64,000 nucleotides of DNA from contig JARFXM010000004.1 of assembly GCA_029532625.1 (NCBI GenBank), positions 3,038,001-3,102,000 on the forward strand, written 5' to 3'. This document shows positions 10,807 through 21,250 of the stretch, piece by piece; within the stretch, counting starts at the first letter, position 1; each line of letters opens with the position of its first letter. The position numbers and the translations under genes were made by a program. This DNA is from Lomentospora prolificans. Its lineage: Eukaryota > Ascomycota > Sordariomycetes > Microascales > Microascaceae. The notes below the pieces were generated by a model. The model was not told the DNA's origin and ran no database searches. It was given only the letters and a program-made list of their open reading frames with translations.

Positions 10807-12867
10807 ATGTCTGCCAAGCACGCTGTCGAGATGTTGAGCGAGCGGTGGCCGCTTATTATTGCGGGTGCCGCTGCCTTCCTTGGGATGACCGTACTTCATT
10901 ACCTCTGTGAATGGAGGGTTCTCACCTCGATACCGCACCTGGGATCTGAGATAGGAGATGTTAAGAAACGTAGGATGGCCTACATCTGGGGCGCACCGCG
11001 GCTGTACGGTAAAGGATATAAGAAGGTAAAAGCAGGCCTACTCTAGTCTCTATAACATACAAAACCACCAGTTTACCCAGAGGGGATGCTCAATACTTCT
11101 TGTGTTCATCCTTAGTTTAAAGGTGGCATCTTCGGAATAACCACCGCTAGAGACAGCTCCGTCATCGTCGTGTCTCCCAAGTATCTCAGCGAGCTCCAGA
11201 AACTCCACTCCCCGACAATGTCGGCAGCCTCCAAGCCGCTCTTCTGGAGGTGAGTGTCACTACTCTTGCAAGTTTCCTCATCGCTAAGCTAACTAGCGAT
11301 GCTGCCGTACTGTGTGTAGATTGTCAAGGCCAAGCATACGAACCTCAGTTTCGAAAACGGCATGGAAATCGCCAGGATCATTAAAGCGGACCTTAACCCT
11401 GCTCTTGGTACGCGGATCCTCTTCTGGGTTTCCTATATAACACTAACACAGGGGTAGTGCGTCTCAACCCAATCATCGCTGAAGAAGTCAACGAAGCGTT
11501 CCGTCGAGAGCTCCAAATTGGGGATGACTGGACTGAATTCAACTGCCACGGGAAGGTTCTTGGTAATATCTCTATGATATCCGGCAAAGTGGTTGTCGGG
11601 CCAGAACTTTGCCACAATGAAGAGTGTCTCGACGCCTTTATTAAATACACGACAGAAGTCATGACCGCAGTTCGTGAAATCAGCGGCTTGAAGTGGTTCC
11701 GAGACCTGCGCGCACCTTACCTAGCCTCAGCTAAACAATTCGACACAAGACTCCAACAGTTCTACGGTGTCCTAAAACCTTTCATTGCCTTCCGACTCGC
11801 AGCAGCGAAGCATGACTCCGAATATTAAAAGCCCGAGGATATGCTCCAGTGGCTGATGGAAGCTCATCTAAAGCCCGGAAAGGTAGATGGTATTGTCTGC
11901 ATCGAGAAGCTACAGTTTGGTCTCAGCTTTGCCGCCATTCATACCGGTTCCCTGTTCACCACTAAGCGTGAGTGTGGTTATTCGCACCCAAGGTTCCTGA
12001 GAAGCGCGCTAATATGGCCGACCTCGACAGATTATACAACATTGCTGCAATGCCTGGGATCGTGCCCGAACTACGCCAACAGACCTTAGACGCTCTCGCC
12101 GAGTCCGGAGGAAACTTTACTAGTCAAGCCCTCCAGAAGATGAAGAAACTGGACAACTTCCTCCGCGAAACGGCTCGTGTCACCCCACAGGGATTCAGTT
12201 AGTCTCTCTGTCGTTCTTTGCTTGTTAAGGCTGTGGTTCCAGCTGTTGGTGCCATAATGCGTTCTCCCTAACATTGATGGACGCAGCATCATTCCACCGC
12301 AAGCTTCTCAAAACCATCACACTTTCTAGCGGCCAAGTTCTTCCCGCTGGCTCCAAGATTGAAATCCCCACCATCAGTCCCAACTTTGACAACGACGTCT
12401 TCGCCAATAGCGAAAAGTTTGACGCCTTCCAATACTCGCGGGCTCGAGAGGTGGCCTTGCATGAGAAGGGCGCTCGTGCGGCCGGGGCGACCGCCGCCAC
12501 TCAGTTTATCAGTGTTAGCCCGACCAACTTGGTCTTCGGTTATGGGCGGCACGCCTGCCCCGGAAGGTTCTTTGCCGTCAACGAGATCAAGATTATCGTG
12601 GCGAATGTGCTCTTGAAATCTGATGTGAAGAATGCTGACCCCGACGCTGGACGTCTTCCGAACGTGGAGTTTGCTTCTATGGTGAGTGATCATAGACCTT
12701 TATATCCCATTCAAGGTTACTATAGTACGTAAACTAGCTGCTAAACGCTTCATTAGTATACTTCTGACGGCACCAAGTCGCTGCTGTTCCGAAACATCCA
12801 GCTCTGCCCCAGCTCTGAGGGGCCAGGTGCCCATCTTCAAAGCCCTTGTCAGCAGGGCCGTTTTTAA
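10807..12867 (+). pseudogene. Cytochrome P450 monooxygenase, probably inactivated
   Basis: Exons can be followed from ATG 10807 (N-terminal membrane anchor, about residues 16-36) through 10807-11025, 11116-11249, 11320-11407 and 11454 onward to TAA 12865-12867. The K-helix ExxR (LRETAR) and the heme loop FGYGRHACPGRFFA with its Cys ligand are preserved. Two defects are visible. First, an in-frame TAA at 11826-11828 falls between conserved blocks (DSEY, then KPEDMLQWLMEA) with no credible intron around it. Second, exon 2 ends in phase 2 at a good donor (GTGAGT, 11250) while the exon at 11320 reads IVKAKHTNL only in phase 0, implying an indel. A later intron near 11970 also needs a weak GTGTGG donor. 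If intact it would be an ER-anchored oxygenase partner of the nearby O-methyltransferase. Sequencing error is the main alternative. Confidence 0.7.
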
Positions 12868-13390
12868 TTATTTTAGGTCGCAGTTGATCTAACATTCTTC
12901 TTTGCGGCTATGACAGCTACTGAAAATGGAAGTAATTAATCTGAACTTTTCTTTATCCGTGTCTTTTTCGAGGTGGTTAGTCTTGTCTAGGCCGAGGAGG
13001 AACTGCACTACTTCCATGACTCGGCACCTGTGACGATGTTAAGTAGGGTCTGGAACTTTCCGAAGTAGATAACAGAGGGGAAAATAGATCAACTAAATCC
13101 CTTCTATATACCCCGAATTCTTGTGCGGGAGGTACTGGTGAAGGTGAAGTCAACGACAATGAGTGTAGATGAGATAATAATGGATCCTGAGCAGACAGCG
13201 GCCAGTAAAAGCTAGAAACCCCGCAATAGAATGGATCATCCTACTGATGACGACCAACATATACGGCGCAAAAGTAATACCCATCTCCCTGGTAATGCTC
13301 GGCCAAATTATAGGCTTAGAAACGGATTGGAGTCGGACTTTGCGGTAAAGACGTCGATTCCAAGTCCCGCCTCGTGAGAGAAGCTCATCC
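12868..13390. other. Intergenic, P450 3' end to TAD1 promoter
   Basis: No gene seen. Contains the likely P450 3' flank and the TAD1 leader. Confidence 0.5.
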
Positions 13391-14854
13391 ATGGCAGCGC
13401 CTACTACCGCGCCATCGCACGCGGACCCACGCTCGGTCCCCAAGGCGGACCAAATAGCGAGTCTCGTCCTTCAACAGTTCTTCAGTCTACCAAAGAAACG
13501 CAAGCCCGCCATACGAGATACCGGGGTTCACGAATGGACGCCCCTTAGCAGCATTGTGGCGGAGAGAGCGGGCGAGCTGCGGTGCCTATCCATTGCGTGA
13601 GTCCCCCCAAAATGCCAAATCCCATCTCAGCGGATTCATATTGTTGCAGCATATCCGATCTATATTAGAGTTATACGTGTTAACACGCCTCGCAGCACGG
13701 GCATGAAGTGTCTTCCGGCGGCCAAGCTCAAGGAGGCAAGCGGCAACGGCCTCCACGATTGGCACGCCGAGATTCTCGCCATCCGTGCCTTCAACCACTA
13801 CCTTCTTAGCGAGGCCGTTAAGCTGTCTCAAAGTACTGGCGAGAATGGCGAGTCTTTTATCCTCCAATGGGCCACGCCTGCGGACCGAGAGGCGGTATCC
13901 CAGCCTTTTACGATACGCAACGACGTGAAACTGTACATGTATTCATCCGAAGCCCCGTGTAAGAATCTCTACTTGCCCCAGTCGTCTTCAGCCACTAGTC
14001 GTACATCCCTGATACTTATTGTTTCTCCCCCCGTCCAAGGCGGTGACGCGAGCATGGAACTCACCATGTCTGCCCAAGAAGACCCAACTCCGTGGGTCGT
14101 ACCAACCTCATCCGACCAAGGCGGAGCAGTACCCTCCGCAAGCCCTTCCCAGCTTCCGGGCCGGCAATACTTCTCCAACCTGGGCATCGTCCGCCGCAAG
14201 CCCTCAAGACCCGACGCGCCTCCCACCCTGTCGAAATCCTGCTCCGACAAACTCGCCCTCGCCCAGGCAACCTCACTCCTCTCCTCCCTTGCCTCCCTCC
14301 TCATAAACCCGGCCAACGCCTATCTTTCCGCTCTAATTCTCCCCCAACCCGCCTACGTTCCGGGGGCGTTCCAGAGGTGTTTCTCGGATCGGATGGGAAA
14401 AGTACGGAACGCTACGTGGGAAGGCGGATATCGGTTCCGCCCGCTGAATCCCCTAACCACGTCCGTCGAGTTCAACTTCTCCAAACGAGAGGTAACCGCC
14501 CGTTCAGGCGGAAAGATTGCGCCGTGTAATGTCTCGGCTGTCTGGGGCACCCACAGCCTCGAGGAGGGCTTGGTGAGTGGTGTAATTCAAGGGCGGAAGG
14601 CGTTTCAAGAGCGCGCGGCGAGTGCACTCTCGAGGAGGCGGTTATGGGAGCTCGCGGTCGATGCTGCAGGGCTACTGGGAGAAGAGGGAGAAAATATTCG
14701 CGAGGCGTTAAGAGGCGAAAGCTATGGTTCCGTCAAGGAGAACGGGCTTCTAAAGGCGAGGCGACGGGTAAAGGAGGCTGTTTGGGAAGAGGCCCTCAAG
14801 GGATGGGCGAAGAACGCTGGGGATGAAGGTTTTACACTTGGGAATAATACCTAA
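13391..14854 (+). CDS. TAD1: tRNA-specific adenosine deaminase Tad1 (ADAT1)
   Basis: Three exons, 13391-13596, 13696-13958 and 14040-14854, encode 427 residues. The zinc site of the A-to-I deaminase (ADEAMc) family is complete: HAE at residues 92-94 (WHAEILAIRAF), PC at 156-157 leading into GDASMEL, and SCSDKLA with Cys224. ATGMKCLP precedes the first motif, as in Tad1/ADAT1. The enzyme deaminates A37 of eukaryotic tRNA-Ala to inosine. Intron 2 (13959-14039, GTAAGA...CCAAG) is 81 nt with no in-frame stop, so retention would insert 27 residues between Cys157 and GDASM; splicing restores the canonical PCGDASM. The C-terminal region has the usual WGTHSLEEG/GRKAF blocks. It converges with EGD1. 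Confidence 0.93.
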
Positions 14855-15365
14855 TAATAACAAGTAGTTTCTTCTGCCATGTGGGCTGGCCGAGAACGTC
14901 TTGCTATAAAACGAAGAGGTCACATTGCCCTGGGCTTCAGTCGTACTTGTACCTGCGAATGAATCTATATTCCAGTGACAGGCATGACCATATAACAACC
15001 TAATCTCAAATTGACACGAAAAACAAAACCCGCCACCCCGGCCGTTTTTGGAGATACTTTGTTTTTTCACCCATTTCAACGCGTCACCAGGCAAGAGAGA
15101 AAATCGTCACATTTCCACTCCTCGTGGGTCAATTGGAGATCGATGCCATACTACGAGCCGCCAGGATATCCGCTCATTTCCTAGGAAAGATTTTCGAGAG
15201 GATTGGAACACGGAGACGAAAAAGAAGGACATGGGTCGATGAGAAAAGGGGAGGAAACAGAGAAGAGGCGGAATATCCCACAAGTTTGACCGCGCTTAGA
15301 ATCCATATCCAGGCACCGAGATAACTGTTGACGGCATCGTATATCGAGACAAAGTTTCCGTTCCC
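14855..15365. other. Convergent 3' flanks of TAD1 and EGD1
   Basis: No coding signal. An AAGAGAGAAAATCG-like purine-rich stretch and other low-complexity sequence are consistent with 3' UTRs. Confidence 0.5.
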
Positions 15366-16092
15366 TTACTCAACCTTCGACTCGAAGTTTTCACCCTCGA
15401 CAAGGTCGGGGATATCCTCATCATCCTCATCCTTCTTCTGAAGCTGGTAGCTCTCGGCGAGCTTGCGGAGCGAAGCCAGTGAATCGGGGCCAAGCTGGTT
15501 AAGGATACCGGGAACAAGCTCAGTAAGCTCCTTGTCCTCACCGTTTCCGTAGATGGCGAAAGTGTTGGCCTGCACAGCGGCGTGGACTGGAGAATGGCAC
15601 AGGGCCGAGTTAGATATTGAAACTGTAAAGCAATTGATGCTCCCAGTTGGGGTGGAGATGGGCAAAACCTACCCTTGGGAGCCGAGAAGTGGATGACGTT
15701 GCCGTCCTCCTTGAACATGTTGACCTCCTCGATAGCCTGGATAGGCTGGACGTTGAGCTTCTTCAATGTAGCCTGAAGCTTCTTGTCATCGGCTCCAGAG
15801 CGGGCCGGCGCCCTCTTGACCTTTCGTCTGGGGGTTCCCTTGCCACTATATGAAACGTCTCGTTAGCCTATAGGATCCTTATCTCGATGGTTCGGGGTGT
15901 GTATATTGTCGCGAGACAATACGGGAGAGGTCGGGTAGACATACCCTAGAGAGATACTAGGTCAGCAACAATGGTCCAACGTTTTGAAGGTAGTAGTAGG
16001 CTATGTGGGCGGGGGAGCACCAGGAACAAGAACTTACCGATACGGGCGCTGGCACCAAGCTTCTTGAGGCGCTCCTGAACTTCCGAATCCAT
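15366..16092 (-). CDS. EGD1: Nascent polypeptide-associated complex subunit beta (BTF3/Egd1)
   Basis: Minus-strand exons 16092-16038, 15945 (one nucleotide), 15845-15673 and 15586-15366 encode 149 residues. The sequence covers the N-terminal ribosome-binding motif RIGGKGTPRRKVKRA, the NAC domain (KKLNVQPIQAIEEVNMFK, VIHFSAPKVHAAVQANTF, NGEDKELTELVPGILNQLG) and an acidic tail. NAC binds the ribosomal tunnel exit and screens nascent chains. The reading frame between exon 1 (ending ATC-G) and the exon starting T-GGC-AAG is only correct if one extra G is added. A single G at 15945 sits between a strong acceptor (TCTCTCTAG, branch CTGAC upstream) and a strong donor (GTATGT), and the following intron has its own branch site GGCTAAC. 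Family identity is certain; the one-nucleotide exon is inferred. Confidence 0.93.
15945..15945 (-). other. Putative one-nucleotide exon of EGD1
   Basis: Flanked by introns of 92 nt (16037-15946) and 99 nt (15944-15846), each with GT-AG borders and a branch-like CTRAC about 20 nt from its acceptor. Inclusion yields GGT (Gly) at the RIG-GKG junction. I tried the other AG/GT pairs inside the region: each gives the wrong phase or a stop, apart from one weak downstream donor that would insert extra residues into the conserved motif. Confidence 0.75.
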
Positions 16093-17034
16093 GTTGGGAG
16101 ATTGGGTATGTGACGGATGCGAGAAGGCGGAGAAAGGGCGGGAGTAAAGGGTCGGTGAACTGCAGACAGGTCAGGATTAGCGGCTACCTCCCATTGGGAA
16201 CGCTCAGAGCCAACACCGCACAATCGAAGCAGTCGGGCTCAATGGGCGGCTTCAACCGGAAGAACGACAAAATGGCGTAGGAAGAGGCAGTTGTGAGGTG
16301 GAACGTACAGGTCTAAATCCGATTTATCGGGGGTGGATTCAGGTTCGGCGAAGGTATATGAGGATTGTGCTCGGGAGCGATCGAAAAAAAGTTACTGGCT
16401 CCGAACCCCAGCGTTTGTGCGTGCCAAGACTTCCACAAGCAGAAGGGAAAATCTCGGCAAAAAGGCCTCGAGTGTTCCATTGTGGAGGAAAAAGCTCAAG
16501 CAATTGTGAGGGTGGATGTGGGGTTAAGCCGTGGCTCATGTAAGCAGCCCAGAGAGAGCTTGCCCGGTCCAGGTCTTGGTCGCCACCAAAATTGACTGCC
16601 GAGTGACCCAAGCTCACGTGAGAACTCGCGACATTGTACCAAGGTCCCGAGCCCAGTCACTGGTTGAGTCCGCGTCACTGGCAATCGGGCTTGTCTACGT
16701 TCTCGGGCGGTCCGGATAACCTATGATTATATCCAACCCTCGAATTAGTATGCGATGTAGACACCCGCACGGCAAGGAGTCGTTGAGCTCGTATCAACTG
16801 GAGTTTGCAGTCCAGCCTGGGTATTTTATTTCTTCTATAGTCGAGTCGAGATAGCCTTTCCGTAAATGTCGTACAGTCTTCGAAGGCGCGCAACGCATCT
16901 TTGAGGCGCCCTGTCGGCAAGCACCACTACCCATCAAAACGCCGACCTCGATGACCAATGCCTATTATAATATACAAATCCAAACCCCGTCTTGAACGCG
17001 TGTTAGGTTATGGCGGTAAGATATTGTAGACGCC
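16093..17034. other. EGD1 promoter and leader, Cbp4-like 3' flank
   Basis: No gene supported. The EGD1 5' region may carry a leader intron; short overlapping frames on both strands have no motif. Confidence 0.4.
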
Positions 17035-17550
17035 CTACTCCTTCGCCTCAAGACCCGCCTCCAAACGCATCTGTTGTCTCCTCGTCTGGGCGTCTGCAGC
17101 ATCCCGCAACATCTGGGCTTTCGCAAGTCTCTTTTTCTCGTCTTCCATCTCCTTTAGGGATATCCAGACTATAGAGGCAATCCTGTTAGAACTAGCTCAT
17201 CAGGGTTGAAAGGAGTAAGAATGTGTCAGACATACTATGCTTATCTGACTTGGCGGCCTGCTTGATTGTGGAAACAAAGTCATCGAACTCCTGTTCCTTC
17301 TTCCCCCTATTTTCCAGGCTTCTCTTTTGTAGGTCCGGATTATATCTCTTAAAGAGCTCTTCCTCGCTGGGAATAAGCTTCATAGTAAGCCAAGGGCCAC
17401 CGACAGAGATGGCTACTCCACTGTTCACGAGTCACGACGTTAGTCTCGACCCGCGTCCCCCAGATCACTTTTACCTTTGGAACAGAAATTCAGTACTTAC
17501 CCGAGTATCACCTTCGTCCAAAGCCCCCAGTTCACGGGTTTCTTCGACAT
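17035..17550 (-). CDS. CBP4: Cbp4-like assembly factor for the cytochrome bc1 complex
   Basis: Minus strand, ATG at 17550. Exon 1 (17550-17501) reads MSKKPVNWGLWTKVILG. After an 80-nt intron, exon 2 (from 17420) gives VAISVGGPWLTM followed by PSEEELFKRYNPDLQKRSLEN and QEFDDFVSTIKQ, the hallmark of fungal Cbp4. A single hydrophobic segment (about residues 14-31) anchors the protein in the inner mitochondrial membrane; the charged remainder forms a coiled coil. Cbp4 is needed for cytochrome b/complex III assembly. The last exon (from about 17182) encodes SLKEMEDEKKRLAKAQML and a Lys/Glu/Arg-rich helix ending at TAG 17035. The last donor is ambiguous: the strong GTATGT at 17235 breaks the frame with the nearest acceptor, while GTCTGA at 17231 keeps it (128 residues). 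Confidence 0.8.
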
Positions 17551-20500
17551 TGTGGTAGGTCACGAAATGCGATCACTGATTTGATTCGGGGCTGGAACGA
17601 ACAAAAGAAAATGCGCCTGGTAAATCATGCTCATGCTATTTGTCGATTTGTGGCAGAATCTAGCTCAAAATCCTTTGCCTGATTCGGAAAGCGGTGTAGC
17701 CTCTCCCACCAAAGCAAGCAGGGTGAGATATTACGTTACCCGACTTGCAGCTAACCCGAGTATTCGAGACTGGTGTCAAGAGAACCAACCCATGGAGAAT
17801 ATGCAACGGCTCGAAACGTGAACCAGGATCTTCTCTGACTGTGGCTGCTTTCTCGGCGTCTGAAAGATGTTCTATCAGTCCTTGCCGGCTTGATATGTCA
17901 CATTCGTCTTTGCCGTCCTTGCGCCCTGAGCACCTCGATTTCGACGCGCAGCGAGCCTCTTAGCAGGGCGGAAGGCAAGCGTTCCGCGATACCCCTTGCA
18001 TCCAACAAGACAGAAAAGTAAACTGGCCTTCAGCTTAGTGTACGGATATTACGAATCCTCTCGTGTTACGGCACTTCCGTTGAGGGTATTCACCTTCCCG
18101 GCCAATACAGGTGTGTCACAGAGGGTATTAGCGGGGTTCAATTCATTTGAGTCCCAGCCCTGCCTCCACTGATATCGTGTGACTCGACAAGACATCAGAG
18201 GGCGCAATATCGGCTGAATACAAGTATTGAGACCTGTTGTGGCATGGTATTATAATGAAGCCTGTTTCTATTTCCAATGTTTCCTCCAGGAGCGGAAGGA
18301 CTGGGTTGATCACAGCCTGTTCCAGGTTTTGCGCCGTTTACACAACTTTAGATGCAACAACCCTACCAAAGTTACAGGAAGGGGGGCGGGCTCACAGTTA
18401 AGGGGGCCAATCACGTAGATGACCAGGGGCATTTTGAGACAACACAGCGCACAGCTCCCCGAAGAACCTGGACATATATTATTACCCATGACGAGATTCT
18501 GAATGGTCCGTGGTAATAAACGTGGGCAGGCGCAGTGCCCATTTCTCCGAAGCCGAATTTAACGGCCGTCTCGGCAGTGGTGTTGTGAGGCCTCTTTCAT
18601 ACACCAGCGTGTGGGTGAATGCAGTGCCTCCAAAAGGCAGCCGCGTTTGGAAGCCGCGTGTCCTGCTTCCAAAAGGACCATATTGCCGCTGACTGTTCCG
18701 GGGGTTGATGATGCAGCGGCAATAATAGGGCAAGCTCACTCTAATAAGATGCTCCTTGTTCTGCTTACAAGGGGAGCAAGGGCAGCATATGTACTTCGTA
18801 GTTTACAACGTCAGCTGTAACGCCTCTCGAGCCGCCGGATCCGTGCCAATGCCGAGCCTACCCTGAACAAGGACGAAGAAGGTGCTCCACAAGGACGCAA
18901 GTATAATAAGTATTCTCCTGTAAGCGAAAAAATCAGAGCCAGCCCGTCCTCCAGCGAGAGCCAGGGTTGATGGTGGCTGAGAGAAGTGATTGGACAAAAC
19001 GAGCGCATGATGAAGAGAAATAGGATATTATACCTTCGTATTAGTGGCAAGATGAAAGATGAAAGGATTGACCCGAACGGACCCTTTATTCGGGGCCAAC
19101 GAGAAGGAAACGTAAGAAATTCTGCTGAACTTTTGCCAGCCCAGGAGAAGCCAAAACGGTTTTCGCCCGAGCCAGCGGAGTCGGACTCTTGGTACCTGCA
19201 GTAAAGTTGGCCCCCGTCGTGCCGTACCTGGCGCCCACACTGACAGCCAGCCAGCCAACCAGTACAACGGTTCGAGTGGTGCCGCCCACATACAGATTTT
19301 GATTACTTCGTACTCGAGGCAAGCAGGTAACGAGGGACGGAAGGCGGAAGCCATCACCAATCGCACCCCACGATTTTCAGGGGCAGAGCGGGTATCTCTG
19401 GAACGATAGACTCAGGGACAGTCGTACATGTGCTATCATCGACTTTGGCTTCCGGGGTTACCCCGTCCCGATTGAGTACGGGTGTCACTGGTCAAAGCAA
19501 TTGTATGTTCTCATTTAGAAACGAGGTTAACGAGTCACCAGCCCTCTCTCCATAGGAAACGAGGCCAAGGAGAGCAAATCCATGTCGCCATTCGAAGCAC
19601 CAGGAACAACCCAGCACAGCCGACAGCGTCCTCCTAATGAAGGGGGTCCTCTAGGGTTGCATCTACAAGCGTCAAGCTCCAAAGCTCCTTTGGAAGTGTC
19701 GCACACCACCCATCCTTTTCTCTCCCAGCAAGGAGCAACGGGTGGCAGTCCAGCCCCGTTGGGCTCGATCAGATAGGGCTTGTCCATGCAATATTAGGCT
19801 GGGCCCCATTAACACCAGTCGCAGACCCAGGCCAAGCCACCGATGCCACATCTCAAACATAACAAAGCCCCCGAATATTAGAGTTGAACGACAGATGAAA
19901 GCGGGCACAGACACGGGACTTGCATTTTATCTGTATAGGGAGCAAGCGAAGGAGTAGAGGTACATCGTGCAGAGCACTGTATAGAAAGGGTAATCGGTTT
20001 TTGTTCCTGTCACTGCTCGATATTCCTGTTGGTCAGGCACTTGTAGCGCGTCATCAATGGTTGAGCACTAGTCCAATTGCAAAGGGAAAGAGAGTCACTG
20101 CGCCGTCACATCTGGTCGCATCAATCCTAACCGTATCGAGCAGAGCCACCTGTTCTTGAATTAGACTCGACGTCGCCCAAAACTGGGCCTCGCTCTGGAG
20201 ACTGGCCAGGCATAGGTCCGTTGGCCAGCTACTACAGTACGCGGCCCTAGGGCACTAGATACCACTGGAGGCCGTACGGGTTTGGCTCGTCGCCAGCCTG
20301 GCTGGCTGGCTAACGGCACGCTGGCTACTAAACTACCGTTGCAGAACGATCCACTGTGAGAGGAAGTGCATCGGCCTGGATCCCTCTGTGGATTGGCGTC
20401 CTCCCTCCCCACACCCAAGGATCCTCGTGCCCTTTTTCCCGCGACGCCACCCCCCCCTTCCAAAAAGTCCCCAAGCACTCATCTGCCCCGGCTGCCCACT

Positions 20501-21250
20501 TGCCTTCGCGCTTGCTGGCTGCCCACATTTACTCCTCTTGGAAACGCGGCTTACTGGTAAAGAAGGGAGAAACGACATCCAAGAGAAGACTAAAAAACTC
20601 TTGATCCTTATGTGACCTCTTTTCTATACCTGAGCAGTTGCATGCGAATCTTCTCCCGAGTAATCCTCCGTTCCGCATCCCCCTCCGGCGAATCGTGGGC
20701 TGTTACCTGCCTTGCCGAAACGTCGATCAACTCTCTGACCGAAACGGGCGCAAAACTGTTCCCAACAGCATACCACTGTTGCGCAGCGTGCTTGATCCGG
20801 GTTTCCTTCTTCGCCGAACCTCCTTTTTTTTTTCTTCTGTTCTCAAAACTCGACCATGTACGGCATCTAGTCAAGGTGCTGGTTCGGACCTGCCATCTAC
20901 ACTGATCACGCCGGATCGGGACCCACGCTTCTGCATCCTGGCTAGACGTTAAACAGCTTTGTCTACAACGCTTGCTTTTTATCGCCTCCGCCGTCCCTCC
21001 TTAAAACGCCGCGTCTTCGATACTGCCGAGCTCTCAGGGTCGCTTTTACGACACAGCTACCTCAAACATCCTCGTCAAGGCTTCCGGGAACCCGCGCTCT
21101 TGAGTCCCGACCAGATCTGTCACCAGAGATCGAAAAGACTCCCTTTTTTTCGCTCCCGTCTCAATCTCGAGAAACCGGGCAGGCCGGCCTGTCGAGCGCA
21201 GACGGTGAGATACGCAATACAGTTAATAGTAGATAATTCACGACGCAGCC
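17551..21250. other. 3.7 kb gene-free interval and SKT5 leader
   Basis: Nothing above ~110 codons, and no frame with domain-like composition. From about 20.4 kb the plus strand becomes C/T-rich (for example a 10-T tract at 20824), typical of a long fungal 5' leader. Just before the SKT5 start, GTGAGA at 21206 through GCAG at 21249 could be a small 5'-UTR intron ending two bases before ATG. The remainder may be promoter or decayed sequence. Confidence 0.4.
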
